From contig CAWIMQ010000002.1 in NCBI GenBank assembly GCA_963837265.1, forward strand, positions 248,001 through 312,000: a stretch of DNA of 64,000 nt, in the 5' to 3' direction. The notes under the pieces are model-generated. The model was not told the origin of the DNA. It worked only from the letters and a program-made list of their open reading frames with translations, and ran no database searches. A program made the translations under genes and the position numbers. Shown in pieces: positions 25,438-34,069 of this stretch. Origin of the DNA: DATBLE01 sp963837265. Lineage in GTDB: Bacteria; Actinomycetota; Thermoleophilia; Gaiellales; Gaiellaceae. Positions within the stretch are counted from its first letter, which is position 1. Each line of letters starts with the position of its first letter.

Positions 25438-25835
25438 GCATGTTCGTGAAGAGCGCCGACGTCCGCGAGGACGCCTTCGACTGGGGCGCGATCGGCTGGC
25501 GGTGCGGACCGGGCTCGACCGGAGCGACGCGGTTCGTGATCCTGGACGTCTCCGTCCTGCCGGGGCAGGGACACGACTTCCACAAGCACCCCGACCAGGA
25601 CGAGATGATCGTCGTCCGTTCGGGCCGCCTCGAGCAGTACCTCGAGCAGGAGTCCGAGATCCTCGGACCTGGCGACTCCGTCTTCATCGACGCCGGCGTC
25701 GTGCATGCCTCATTCAACGCGGGAGACGAGCCGCTGACTCTGCAGATCGTGATGGGCCCGGCGATCGGGACGGACACCGGCTACGAGCTGGTGGACATGT
25801 CCGCCGAGGAGCCGTACGCCACGCTGCGACGGTAG
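25434..25835 (+). CDS. Cupin-domain protein
   Basis: 133 aa from GTG 25434 (ATG 25440 possible). Metal-binding cupin motif 1 reads GHDFHKHPDQDEMIVV with E in the right place; motif 2 is PGDSVFIDAGVVHASFN. A single small cupin fold, last gene of the Tm-1-like operon, where small cupins often accompany UPF0261/PEP-hydrolase genes. Enzyme or binding protein undetermined. Confidence 0.92.
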   Translation: MSMFVKSADVREDAFDWGAIGWRCGPGSTGATRFVILDVSVLPGQGHDFHKHPDQDEMIVVRSGRLEQYLEQESEILGPGDSVFIDAGVVHASFNAGDEPLTLQIVMGPAIGTDTGYELVDMSAEEPYATLRR

Positions 25836-25904
25836 GCACGCACCGGCGAACGAGCCCGCTTTGCGCTCCCGGCTGAGCACGGACGTGCCGCCGCCCGCAG
25901 GACG

Positions 25905-26591
25905 TCAGTGGGCGCGCTGCCAGACGCGGTAGCCGGCGCGCGTGCGCCCGACGAAGACGACCCTCTGCGAGAGGCTCTGGCTGGGCAGCAGCGCCCGGTC
26001 GGTGATGTAGACGACGACCGTCCGCTGCCAGACCTTCGCGCCGCACTGGGTTTTCACCTGCGGGCCGCGCTGGGTGTCGCGTGACGCGACCGCCGCGGCC
26101 ACGGCCTGCGGCCGGTTCTCCGCCTTGTCCCCGACGAGCGCGGCGGTCACGGACGGCCCGATCGGGTTCGCCGTCAGCGGGAGGAGGCCGGCCGGGCAGC
26201 CCTCGGCGTCCGCCACAGCGCTCGACACGACGACCTTGAACGTCCGCGCCGCAAAGGCATGGGCCCGCTCGCCGCGGGTCAGCGCATAGACGACGCGCGT
26301 CGTCCCGGCGCCCACCGCGCGGAAGGAGACCCGCACGCCGCCGCCCTTCGTCGTCGCCTCTCCCACCTCGCGTGCGACCGTCGCGTCGAAGGCACGCGCG
26401 ATCCGCCAGACCCCGCCGGAGACGTCCGGGCGCGGCAGGCTCAGCGCGAGCGTCTCCCCGACGGTGGCCTTCACGGTCGTCACGGGCCCCGCCGGGAGCG
26501 AGCCCACCGGCGGCGCGGTGGAGGACGCGGCCGACGCCGAAAGAGCGGCGGCGACACAGACGACCGTCAGGGCGAGCAAGCGCTTTCTCAT
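25905..26591 (-). CDS. Secreted protein, possible chagasin/I42-like N-terminal domain
   Basis: 228 aa; ATG 26591 behind GAGGAGGGG. Signal peptide: LLALTVVCVAAALSASA. The first domain (VGETLALSLPRPDVSGGVWR ... VSFRAVGAGTTRVVYAL) has the spacing of the immunoglobulin-like I42 inhibitor fold, but the diagnostic RPW-type loop is absent, so this is tentative. The second half contains two Cys (EGCPAGLL and KTQCGAKVW) that could pair, and ends GRTRAGYRVWQRAH. No recognised enzyme motif. Confidence 0.7.
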   Translation of the reverse strand: MRKRLLALTVVCVAAALSASAASSTAPPVGSLPAGPVTTVKATVGETLALSLPRPDVSGGVWRIARAFDATVAREVGEATTKGGGVRVSFRAVGAGTTRVVYALTRGERAHAFAARTFKVVVSSAVADAEGCPAGLLPLTANPIGPSVTAALVGDKAENRPQAVAAAVASRDTQRGPQVKTQCGAKVWQRTVVVYITDRALLPSQSLSQRVVFVGRTRAGYRVWQRAH

Positions 26592-26832
26592 TCGATGACC
26601 CCTCCTCGGATTGCTTTCTCTCATCGTGCGAGCTGCACCGTTAGCGCCGTGTAAGGACTCGTGCGACCGGTTCATCGTGTCCGCAGCGCCCAGGGGCGCC
26701 GAGGAGCCGGTGGAGCCGGCGCGGTGGGTGCGACTCACTTCAGCACATCCATGCCGCCTCCACGCGGCGAGGAGGATGGCTCGAGGCCCGTTCCGGGCCC
26801 TCGTCCTGGACTCGACGGCAAGCCGGAGGAGA

Positions 26833-27771
26833 TCAGTCCCGAGCAGCGGCCGTGAGCCTCGCGGCGAGACGGGCGAGGGGCTCTCGCAGCTCGTCGGGGC
26901 GGACGATCCTGAAGTCGGCCCCGAGCCCGGCGAGCAGGCCGGCGGCCCAGTCGAGCGAGTCGGCGCGCAGCCCGAGCCGCGTGCCCGTCCCTTCCGCCTC
27001 CAGCTCAGCAAGCGTCGCCGGCACTCGCGCCGCCACCTCGCCCGGCGGCGCGTCGAGCACGACCACGACCTCCCACGCCAGGGGGAGGCGCGCAAGGGCC
27101 TGGACGACGTAGGCGGCCGGGTCGAAGCCGGGCTCCGGGGGTGCTGCCGGCTCGCCCATCTCCGCGCTCGTGATGCGGTCGGCCCGGAAGGTGCGGAGCT
27201 CGCCGCTCGCCCGGTCGCGCGCGGGGACGTACCAGCCGCCCCGCCGGGCGACCAGGCCCAGCGGGTCGATCTCGCGCGTGCTCTGCGTGCCGTCGCGGCG
27301 CGTGTAGTCGACGCGCAGCGACCGCCGGCGCCGCACCGCCTCGGCGATCAGGAGCAGTGTCTCGCCCGAGGCCGGCGCCGGGTCGGGCTCGCCCGCCAGG
27401 CTGAGCTCCTCGCGCAGGCGCCCGACACGCCGTGCCAGGCGCTCGGGAAGGACGCGCGCGATCTTCGCGAGCGCCCCCTGGGCGCCGCCCAGGCCGCGCT
27501 GCTCGGCGATCGCCAGGCCGACCACGGCGGCGGTCGCCTCCTCGTCCGAGAGGGTCAGCGGCGGCAGGCGCGTTCCCGGCCGCAGCCGGTAGCCGCCGCC
27601 GATCCCGGGCTGCCCGTCGACCGGGATCCCCAGGTCGTGGAGCGCGACCGCGTAGCGGCGGATCGTCCGCTCGCTCACCCCCAGCCGGCGGGCCGCCTCG
27701 CCCCCGTCCACCACCGGCCGGCTCTGCAGCAGCTCGAGGAACGCCAGCAGCCGTGAGGCGGGGCGCGACAC
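26833..27771 (-). CDS. HTH/WYL-domain transcriptional regulator (YafY type)
   Basis: 312 aa. N-terminal HTH_11: RLLAFLELLQSRPVVDGGEA and RRLGVSERTIRRYAVALHDL. Middle: GIGGGYRLRPGTRLPPLTL. WYL domain: LRVDYTRRDGTQSTREIDPL, GGWYVPARDR, and a WCX tail (VVVLDAPPGEVAARVP). Start GTG 27771. It is divergent from the DUF1579-like/NIPSNAP pair, a frequent arrangement in which the WYL repressor controls the neighbour. A weak hairpin near 26783-26802 follows its stop. Confidence 0.95.
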   Translation of the reverse strand: MSRPASRLLAFLELLQSRPVVDGGEAARRLGVSERTIRRYAVALHDLGIPVDGQPGIGGGYRLRPGTRLPPLTLSDEEATAAVVGLAIAEQRGLGGAQGALAKIARVLPERLARRVGRLREELSLAGEPDPAPASGETLLLIAEAVRRRRSLRVDYTRRDGTQSTREIDPLGLVARRGGWYVPARDRASGELRTFRADRITSAEMGEPAAPPEPGFDPAAYVVQALARLPLAWEVVVVLDAPPGEVAARVPATLAELEAEGTGTRLGLRADSLDWAAGLLAGLGADFRIVRPDELREPLARLAARLTAAARD

Positions 27772-27864
27772 GCACCGTATTCAAGCACGCTTGCGGACAG
27801 AAACTGACCGCAACTGCCGGTAGGGTGCCGCCTCCCCTCCGACGAGCGGAAAGGAGCACGACCG

Positions 27865-28398
27865 ATGACGAGACCGACGGCACGCCCGGGAACCGCGACG
27901 GGCGCCGACGACGGGCGGCGCGATTTCGACTTCTTCTTCGGCACGTGGCAGGTGGCGAACCGAAAGCGGGTCAGGCCGCTCGTCCCGGGCGACGCCGACT
28001 GGATCGAGTTCGAGGCGGAGGTCGAGGCAAGGCCGATCCTGGGGGGCATCGGGAACATCGACACGTACACGGCGCCCCGGTTTCCGGGCAGGCCCGGCTT
28101 CGAGGGATTCACGCTGCGGCTGTTCGAGCCCGAGACGGGGCTCTGGCGGATCTGGTGGGCCTCGTCGCTCGGCGACGGCCACCTCGACCCGCCCGTCGTC
28201 GGCCGGTTCGAGAACGGCGCCGGCCGGTTCGAGTGCGACGACGTCCTCGACGGCGTGGCCGTGAAGGTTCGCTACGACTGGAAGAACGTCGCCGCCGACT
28301 CGGTCACCTGGGAGCAGTCCTTCTCCTTCGACGGCGGCAGGACGTGGGACCCCAACTGGATCATGGAGTCGACCCGCGTCGGACGGGACGGCGGATGA
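27865..28398 (+). CDS. DUF1579-like small protein
   Basis: 177 aa; a GGAGC Shine-Dalgarno sequence precedes ATG 27865. RRDFDFFFGTWQVANRK, PILGGIGNIDTYTAP, GLWRIWWASSLGDGHLDPPV and SFDGGRTWDPNWIM are typical of the lipocalin-like DUF1579 proteins. Coupled by ATGA to the NIPSNAP gene and divergent from the WYL regulator. Function unknown. Confidence 0.85.
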   Translation: MTRPTARPGTATGADDGRRDFDFFFGTWQVANRKRVRPLVPGDADWIEFEAEVEARPILGGIGNIDTYTAPRFPGRPGFEGFTLRLFEPETGLWRIWWASSLGDGHLDPPVVGRFENGAGRFECDDVLDGVAVKVRYDWKNVAADSVTWEQSFSFDGGRTWDPNWIMESTRVGRDGG

Positions 28399-29123
28399 TC
28401 GTCGAGCTGCGGCGGTACACGCTCGTGCCCGGCAGGCGTGACGTGCTGATCGACCTGTTCGAGGCGAGCTTCGTCGAGAGCCAGGAGGACGCCGGCATGA
28501 CGGTGGTCGGGACGTTCCGCGACCTCGACGACCCGACCAGGTTCGTCTGGCTGCGGGGGTTCCCGAGCATGGAGGCGCGGGCGCCGAGCCTGGCGCGCTT
28601 CTACGGCGGTCCGGTCTGGCTGAGTCACCGGGAGGCGGCGAACAGCACGATGGTCGACTCGGACGACGTGCTCATGCTCCGGCCGGCGAGCCCGGCCTCG
28701 GGCTTCGCGCTTCCGGAGGGCAGACCCCCGCTCGATGCCCCCGACGGCACCGACCGAGGCGTCGTCGAGACAATCGTCCTCTCTCTCGAGGCCCCTGCGG
28801 GCACCGGCACGCTCGAGTACGTCGAAGGCGAGGTCTCGCCGCGCTTCGTGGACGCGGGCGCGTCGTGGCTGGCCGCCTACGTGACGGACGACCGCCCGAA
28901 CGACTTTCCGGCGCTGCCCGTGCGCGAAGGAGCGAACGTCGTCGTCGCGTTCGCGGGCTACCCGACCCGCGCCGCCTACGGCGCTTCGCACGCCGCGCGC
29001 CGCGAGGTGGTGCGGGCCGCCCGATCGGCGCCGCGGCTGATCGCGGATCCCGAGGTGCTGCGACTGGTGCCGACCCGGCGCTCGCTTCTGGCGGGCGGGC
29101 CGACCCTGGTCGCGAGCCGCTGA
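28395..29123 (+). CDS. NIPSNAP-family protein
   Basis: 242 aa. Begins MIVELRRYTLVPGRRDVLID, with GTFRDLDDPTRFVWLRGFPS and RAPSLARFYGGPVW: a dimeric alpha/beta-barrel NIPSNAP domain, followed by a second, more diverged half with the same strand-helix pattern. Cytoplasmic, no signal. Translationally coupled to the preceding DUF1579-like gene. Confidence 0.88.
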   Translation: MIVELRRYTLVPGRRDVLIDLFEASFVESQEDAGMTVVGTFRDLDDPTRFVWLRGFPSMEARAPSLARFYGGPVWLSHREAANSTMVDSDDVLMLRPASPASGFALPEGRPPLDAPDGTDRGVVETIVLSLEAPAGTGTLEYVEGEVSPRFVDAGASWLAAYVTDDRPNDFPALPVREGANVVVAFAGYPTRAAYGASHAARREVVRAARSAPRLIADPEVLRLVPTRRSLLAGGPTLVASR

Positions 29124-29124
29124 G

Positions 29125-29370
29125 GGGTCGTTCCTCGACGCCGGTGCCGCGGGCGGCCTCATCCTCTGCGAGGCCGGGGGCGAGCTCGAGATCGCCGCGT
29201 CGCTCGGGCCGTGCAACGGGCCGGGATCGCTGGTCCACCGACACCTCGTCGGCGACCGGGTCCTGAAGTCCGTCGCCGAGACCGCGCGCATGTGCCTGCG
29301 CGAGGGCGACGTGCTTTTGCGCGATCGCGCCAGGCAGGGCGGCCGCAACAGCCTCGAGCTCGCGGCATAG
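29125..29370 (+). pseudogene. Coding-like remnant without start codon, possibly GAF-domain
   Basis: An open frame with strong G/C third positions and no usable start. It reads GGLILCEAGGELEIAASLGP, then GSLVHRHLVGDRVLKSVAET, and ends SLELAA. The first phrase resembles part of a GAF domain, but this is weak. It sits between a complete gene and a convergent gene, so it is best read as the tail of a lost gene. Confidence 0.35.
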
Positions 29371-29391
29371 CCACGCGGCGCGGCCGCGGAG

Positions 29392-29958
29392 TCACCGGTC
29401 CCGGCGGAAGGTGAGGATCGCCACCGCTCCGGCCTGCCTCGTCTCGACGAGAGCGAGCGGCAGCTCCGCGCCGTCGGCGAACAGCCGCTTGCCCTCGCCG
29501 AGCACGACCGGGAAGACCATCAGGTTGAGCCGGTCGACCAGGTCTTTCGCGAGCAGCGACCGTACGAGCGTGGCGCTCCCGGCGACGAGGATGTCGCCCG
29601 CGAAACGCTCCTTCAGCTTCCCCACCTCCTCCGCCAGATCGCCCCCGAGCACCGTCGTGTTGTTCCAGTCCGCCGACTCGAGGGTCGACGAGACGACGAA
29701 CTTGGGCATCGCGTTCATCTTCTCGCCGAATTCCCCCGTGCCCTCCATCGTCGGCCACGCCGCGGCGAATCCCTCGTACGTCACCCGGCCGAGGAGCTGC
29801 GCATCGCTCGCCGTCAGCTCGGCCAGCTTGAACCGCCCACCCTCGGGCCCGCGGTCGTGGCGGAACGCCCAGCCACCGCGAGGGGTCTTCTCCGCCCCGC
29901 CCGGATCCTCCATCACGCCGTCCAGCGTCAGAAACTCGGTCACGACCAGATTGCCCAT
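29392..29958 (-). CDS. Dihydrofolate-reductase/RibD C-terminal-domain protein
   Basis: 188 aa; GGAGG Shine-Dalgarno sequence before ATG 29958. VVTEFLTLDGVMEDPGGAEK, LLGRVTYEGFAAAWP, KFVVSSTLESADWNNTTVLG, LVAGSATLVRSLLAKDLVD and PVVLGEGKRLFADG. Same family as 10892-11440 but in the longer subgroup with a GGW insertion near residue 26. Reductase of unknown substrate. Confidence 0.92.
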   Translation of the reverse strand: MGNLVVTEFLTLDGVMEDPGGAEKTPRGGWAFRHDRGPEGGRFKLAELTASDAQLLGRVTYEGFAAAWPTMEGTGEFGEKMNAMPKFVVSSTLESADWNNTTVLGGDLAEEVGKLKERFAGDILVAGSATLVRSLLAKDLVDRLNLMVFPVVLGEGKRLFADGAELPLALVETRQAGAVAILTFRRDR

Positions 29959-30119
29959 CGTCCACACCTCCTGCGATCGGGTTGCTCTCGAAGGTAGACC
30001 AGGGGCTGGGCCGGAAGTCATCGCCGCCTCCCCGGGCCGGGCGGCATTCGCGGGACAGAGTGTCCTCTCCCGGGCCCGTCGTTCGTCTCAGGGGTGACCA
30101 TTCCGGAAAGGAGGAGACG

Positions 30120-30380
30120 ATGAGGTACATGCTGCTGATCCACCAGGGCGACACGCCGCTGCCCGGGACGCCCGAATGGGACGGGCTCTCGGAGGACGAG
30201 CAGAAGCGGGTCCCCGCCGACTACCAGGCGGTCAGCTCGACGCCGGGCGTGACGCCGGGCGCCTGGATGGAGCCGCCGGAGCTGGCGACGACGGTCCGCG
30301 TCGACGGCGACAAGACGCTGACGACGGACGGCCCGTTCGTCGCCGTGAAGGAGGCGCTCGGCGGGTACCTGTTCTATCCC
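30120..30380 (+). pseudogene. Truncated DGPF (YCII-related) protein
   Basis: Starts ATG 30120 with a perfect AAAGGAGGAG Shine-Dalgarno sequence. MRYMLLIHQGDTPLPG and TTDGPFVAVKEALGGYLFY are the N-terminal part and DGPF signature of the family usually encoded beside ECF42 sigma factors. The homology stops at 30378, where the sequence passes directly into sigma-factor coding in another frame. The last third of the gene is missing, so it is probably non-functional. Confidence 0.8.
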
Positions 30381-30915
30381 CGACGAGCGGCTCGAGCTCG
30401 TCTTCACCTGCTGCCACCCCGCGCTCGCCCTCGACGCACAGGTCGCGCTCACCCTGCGCACGCTGGGCGGGCTGAGCGCCGAGGAGATCGCCCGTGCCTT
30501 CCTCGTCCCCGAGCAGACGATGGCCAAGCGCCTGGTTCGCGCGAAACGCAAGATCAAGGCCGCCGGGATCCCGTTTCGCGTGCCGCCGGCCCATCTGCTC
30601 CCGCGACCGTCTCGACGCGGTGCTCGCGGTCGTCTTTCTGATCTTCAACGAGGGGTACGGCGGCCGCGGCGAGCTGGCGGCCGAGGCGATCCGGCTCGGG
30701 CGCGCGCTCGCCGGGCTGATGCCCGACGAGCCCGAGACGCAGGGGCTGCTGGCGCTGATGCTGGTGAACGACGTCCGACGCGACGCCCGCTTCGTCGACG
30801 GTGCGGTCGTGCTCCTCCGGGACCAGGACCGCGCGCTCTGGGACGCCGACCAGATCGCGGAGGGACGGGCCGCGCTCGGGCGCGCGCTCGCCCTCGGTGG
30901 GCGCGGTCCCTACGC
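30379..30915 (+). pseudogene. Truncated, frameshifted ECF42-type sigma factor
   Basis: Frame one: DERLELVFTCCHPALALDAQ, LSAEEIARAFLVPEQTMAKR and AGIPFRVPPAHLL, which is sigma region 4 of the long ECF42 family. A single-base shift near 30600 moves to RDRLDAVLAVVFLIFNEGYG, AEAIRLGRALAGLMPDEPET and LLRDQDRALWDADQI, the family's C-terminal extension, ending abruptly at RGPYALLAPVV where the convergent GH65 gene ends. Region 2, needed for core binding, is absent. Confidence 0.82.
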
Positions 30916-30919
30916 GCTG

Positions 30920-33286
30920 CTAGCCCCAGTCGTCGCGCCCGGCAGGCCGGCGCCGGGGGGCGCGTCCTTCCGGCTGCCTCGGGGGCGGACGCTCGGCCAC
31001 GGGCGGGATCTCGAGCGTGATCGGCTCCGCCGCCGAGACCGCGACCCGCGTGCCGTGGTGACCGATCTCGACCGGGTCGCCCGCGAGGAGCGTGTAGGTC
31101 GCGCCGGTCTTGGCGATCTCGACCATCAGGCGCCTGCCGCGGTAGACGAGCCTGAAGGCCAGGCGCTCCAGCCGAGCCGGGAGCCGGGGCGCGAAGGTGA
31201 GGGCCCCGTCGTGGTCGCGGGCGCCGCCGAAGCCGGCCACGACCGCGATCGCAGCGCCCGCGAGCGCGGCGATGTGCACTCCGTCACGGGTGTTGTGCTC
31301 GAGGTCCCGCAGGTCCATGAGGGCGGCCTCGCCGAAGTAGTCGTAGGCGAGCTCGAGCTGCCCGACCTCGGCCGCCATCACCGCCTGCGTGCACGCCGAG
31401 AGCGACGAGTCGCGGACGGTGATCGCCTCGTAGTAGTCGAAGTCCCTGGCCTTCTCCTCGTCGGTGAACGCGTCGCCGCACCAGTGCAGGGCCAGCACGA
31501 GGTCGGCCTGCTTGACGACCTGCTTGCGGTAGAGGTCGAAGTAGGGGAAGTGCAGCATCAGCGGGTACTGGTCGGGCCGCGTTTGCGCGAAGTCCCAGAG
31601 CTGGTGGTCGGTGAAGCCCTCCGCCTGGGGGTGGACGCCGAGGTCCTCGTCCCAGGGAATCACCATGTCCCGGGCCGCGTCGCGCCAGTCGGCGGCCTCC
31701 TCCAGGTCGGCGCCGACGGCGGCAGCGTGCCGGGGATGGCGGGCGACCGCGTCGGCGGCCGCCCTGAGGTTCCGCTGCGCCAGCAGGTTCGTGTAGACGT
31801 TGTTGTCGGCGATCGCGCTGTACTCGTCGGGGCCGGTGACGCCGTCGATCCGAAAGCGCCCCTGCGGGTCGTGATGGCCGAGAGACCGCCACAGGCGGGC
31901 GGTCTCGACGAGGAGCTCGAGACCCACCTCGCACTCGAACTCGTCGTCCCCGGTCGCCGCCTGGTAGCGGGCGACCGCGTCGGCGATGTCGGCGTTGATG
32001 TGGAACGCGGCCGTGCCGGCCGGCCAGTAGCCGGAGCTTTCCTGCCCGCGGATCGTCCGCCAGGGGAAGGCGGCGCCCCGCAGGCCGAGCTCTCCGGCCC
32101 GCGCACGCGCGAGGTCGAGCGTGGCGTGGCGCCAGCGCAGCGCGTCGGCGGCGGCGCGAGGGGCGGTGTAGGTGAGCACGGGCAGGACGAATCGCTCCGT
32201 GTCCCAGAAGGTGTGGCCGTCGTAGCCCGGTCCGGTCAGGCCCTTGGCGGCGATCGCGCGCTGCTCGGCGCGGGCACCCGCCTGGAGCACGTGGAAGAGG
32301 GCGAAGCGCACCGCCTGCTGCAGCTCCGTGTCCCCCTCCAGCTCGATGTCGGCCGATTCCCAGAACTCGTCCAGGTACGCGCGCTGGCCATCGAGCAGCC
32401 CGTCCCAGCCCGTGTGCCGGGCCTCGGTCAGCGCGGCGACGACCTGGTCGCGGACCGCCGAGAGGGAGCGCTGGCTCGACCAGCCGTAGGCGAGGAGCTT
32501 CACCACCCTGATCCGCTCCCCCTCTCCGAGATTCGCCGCGACGGTGAACCGGCCGACCTCGGGACCGGACTCGGCGGCGGTCTCCGTCCCCTCCGGGCCC
32601 TCGACCAGGTGGTCCATCCCTGCGGCCATGAGCAGCTTGCTGCGCCTGGTCGAGTGGGCGAGCAGCACGCGGCCGCCGTGGACGTGATGTTCCTCCGACT
32701 GGAGCGGCGCCTCGAGAACCGCGGCAGCCCGGGGATCCACCTCCCGGTGTGCGCCCGGCTCGTTCGCGACGAGTTCGGACTGGACGACCACGCGCAGGGG
32801 GCCGGCGAGCGGCTCGACCTCGTAGAGGACGGCGACGGCCGAGCGCTGGACGAACGAGACCAGCCGGGTGGAGCGGATGCGGACGCCCGCGCCGGCCGGC
32901 GAGATCCACTCGACCTCCCGGCGAAGGATGCCGGCACGAAGGTCGAGCATCCGCTCGTGCTTGAGCAGCTGCCCGTAGCGGACGTCGAGCGGCTCGTCGT
33001 CGACCAGGAGGCGGATGATCTTCCCGTTGGTCACGTTCACGACCGTCTGTCCCGACTCCGGGTAGCCGTAGCCGCCCTCGGCATAGGGCAGCGGCCGCAG
33101 CTCGTAGAACGAGTTCAGGTACGTGCCGGGGAGACCGAACGGCTCGCCCTCGTCGAGGTTCGCCCGTAACCCGACATGGCCGTTGGCGAGCGCGAAGATC
33201 GACTCGGTCTGCGTCAGCACGTCGAGGTCGAGCGACGTCTCGCGCACGGACCACGGCTCGACTGCGAAGGCGGGGTGCGTGATCAT
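30920..33286 (-). CDS. Glycoside hydrolase family 65 phosphorylase
   Basis: 788 aa. N-terminal beta-sandwich (FALANGHVGLRANLDEG, GLPGTYLNSFYE), an (alpha/alpha)6 catalytic domain with the general-acid Glu in DGVTGPDEYS (about residue 488), KQVVKQADLVLAL in the phosphate-binding/phosphorylase region, and a C-terminal beta-domain. GH65 enzymes phosphorolyse maltose, trehalose, kojibiose or nigerose to beta-glucose 1-phosphate plus glucose. The upstream coupled beta-phosphoglucomutase gene fits that product. Exact disaccharide not determinable. Confidence 0.93.
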   Translation of the reverse strand: MITHPAFAVEPWSVRETSLDLDVLTQTESIFALANGHVGLRANLDEGEPFGLPGTYLNSFYELRPLPYAEGGYGYPESGQTVVNVTNGKIIRLLVDDEPLDVRYGQLLKHERMLDLRAGILRREVEWISPAGAGVRIRSTRLVSFVQRSAVAVLYEVEPLAGPLRVVVQSELVANEPGAHREVDPRAAAVLEAPLQSEEHHVHGGRVLLAHSTRRSKLLMAAGMDHLVEGPEGTETAAESGPEVGRFTVAANLGEGERIRVVKLLAYGWSSQRSLSAVRDQVVAALTEARHTGWDGLLDGQRAYLDEFWESADIELEGDTELQQAVRFALFHVLQAGARAEQRAIAAKGLTGPGYDGHTFWDTERFVLPVLTYTAPRAAADALRWRHATLDLARARAGELGLRGAAFPWRTIRGQESSGYWPAGTAAFHINADIADAVARYQAATGDDEFECEVGLELLVETARLWRSLGHHDPQGRFRIDGVTGPDEYSAIADNNVYTNLLAQRNLRAAADAVARHPRHAAAVGADLEEAADWRDAARDMVIPWDEDLGVHPQAEGFTDHQLWDFAQTRPDQYPLMLHFPYFDLYRKQVVKQADLVLALHWCGDAFTDEEKARDFDYYEAITVRDSSLSACTQAVMAAEVGQLELAYDYFGEAALMDLRDLEHNTRDGVHIAALAGAAIAVVAGFGGARDHDGALTFAPRLPARLERLAFRLVYRGRRLMVEIAKTGATYTLLAGDPVEIGHHGTRVAVSAAEPITLEIPPVAERPPPRQPEGRAPRRRPAGRDDWG

Positions 33287-34023
33287 CCCCGGTCGAGGAG
33301 CTCCGCCAGGTCGGATACGACCACGTCGGCGCCGTGCCGGCGCAGCGCGTCCGCCTGGCCGACCCGGTCGACCCCGACGACGAGGCCGAAGTGTCCCGCC
33401 CGGCCGGCCTCCACCCCGGCCAGGGCGTCCTCGAAGACGGCCGCCTGCGCGGGCCGCACTCCGAGGGCGCGCGCCCCGGCGAGGAAGGTGTCCGGCGCGG
33501 GCTTTCCCTTCAGGTGCTCCTTCGCGGCGGCGATCCCGTCGATCCGCGCCTCGAACAGGTCCTCGATGCCTGCCGCCGCGAGCACCTCGCCGGCATTGGC
33601 GCTCGAGGAGACGACCGCGCGGCGCAACCCCGCGTCGCGGGCCGCGGACACGTAGCGGGTCGACCCCTCGTACGCCTCCACGCCCTGCCGCCGGATCAGG
33701 GCGAGGACGAGCTCCTGCTTGCGGTTGCCGAGCCCGCAGACCGTCTCGGCCTGGGGCGGGTCGTCCGGCGAGCCATCGGGCAGCCGGATCCCCCGGGAGG
33801 CCAGGAACGAGCGCACGCCGTCGTAGCGCGGCATCCCGTCGACGTGCTCGTCGTAGTCGGCGGCGTCGAACGGGACGAACGGCTCTCCCGTCCGCTCTGC
33901 ACGGGCGGCGAGGAAAGCGTCGAACATCTTCTTCCAGGCCGCCGCGTGCACCTTGGCCGTCTGCGTGAGCACGCCGTCGAGGTCGAAGAGACACGCGCGG
34001 ATCGCAGTCGGGAGCCCCAGCAT
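33283..34023 (-). CDS. Beta-phosphoglucomutase-type HAD hydrolase
   Basis: 246 aa from ATG 34023 (MLGLPTAIRAC); GTG 34059 is in frame, has a GAGGA Shine-Dalgarno sequence and is a rival. HAD motif I is FDLDGVLTQT with both Asp; motif II is in VVSSSANAGEVL; motif III Lys is in HLKGKPAPDTF; motif IV is VFEDALAGVEAG. The helical cap is present. Converts beta-glucose 1-phosphate to glucose 6-phosphate, completing disaccharide phosphorolysis with the GH65 enzyme, whose ATG overlaps its stop (ATGA). Confidence 0.93.
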   Translation of the reverse strand: MLGLPTAIRACLFDLDGVLTQTAKVHAAAWKKMFDAFLAARAERTGEPFVPFDAADYDEHVDGMPRYDGVRSFLASRGIRLPDGSPDDPPQAETVCGLGNRKQELVLALIRRQGVEAYEGSTRYVSAARDAGLRRAVVSSSANAGEVLAAAGIEDLFEARIDGIAAAKEHLKGKPAPDTFLAGARALGVRPAQAAVFEDALAGVEAGRAGHFGLVVGVDRVGQADALRRHGADVVVSDLAELLDRG

Positions 34024-34069
34024 CTCAGGCCCTGATTCTGCCGCCTGGCGAGCCGTCACGTCGCCGTCC

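Noticed and set aside
29125..29370. Complete small GAF-domain gene
   Set aside because: There is no start codon in frame before the conserved-looking part; treated as a remnant.
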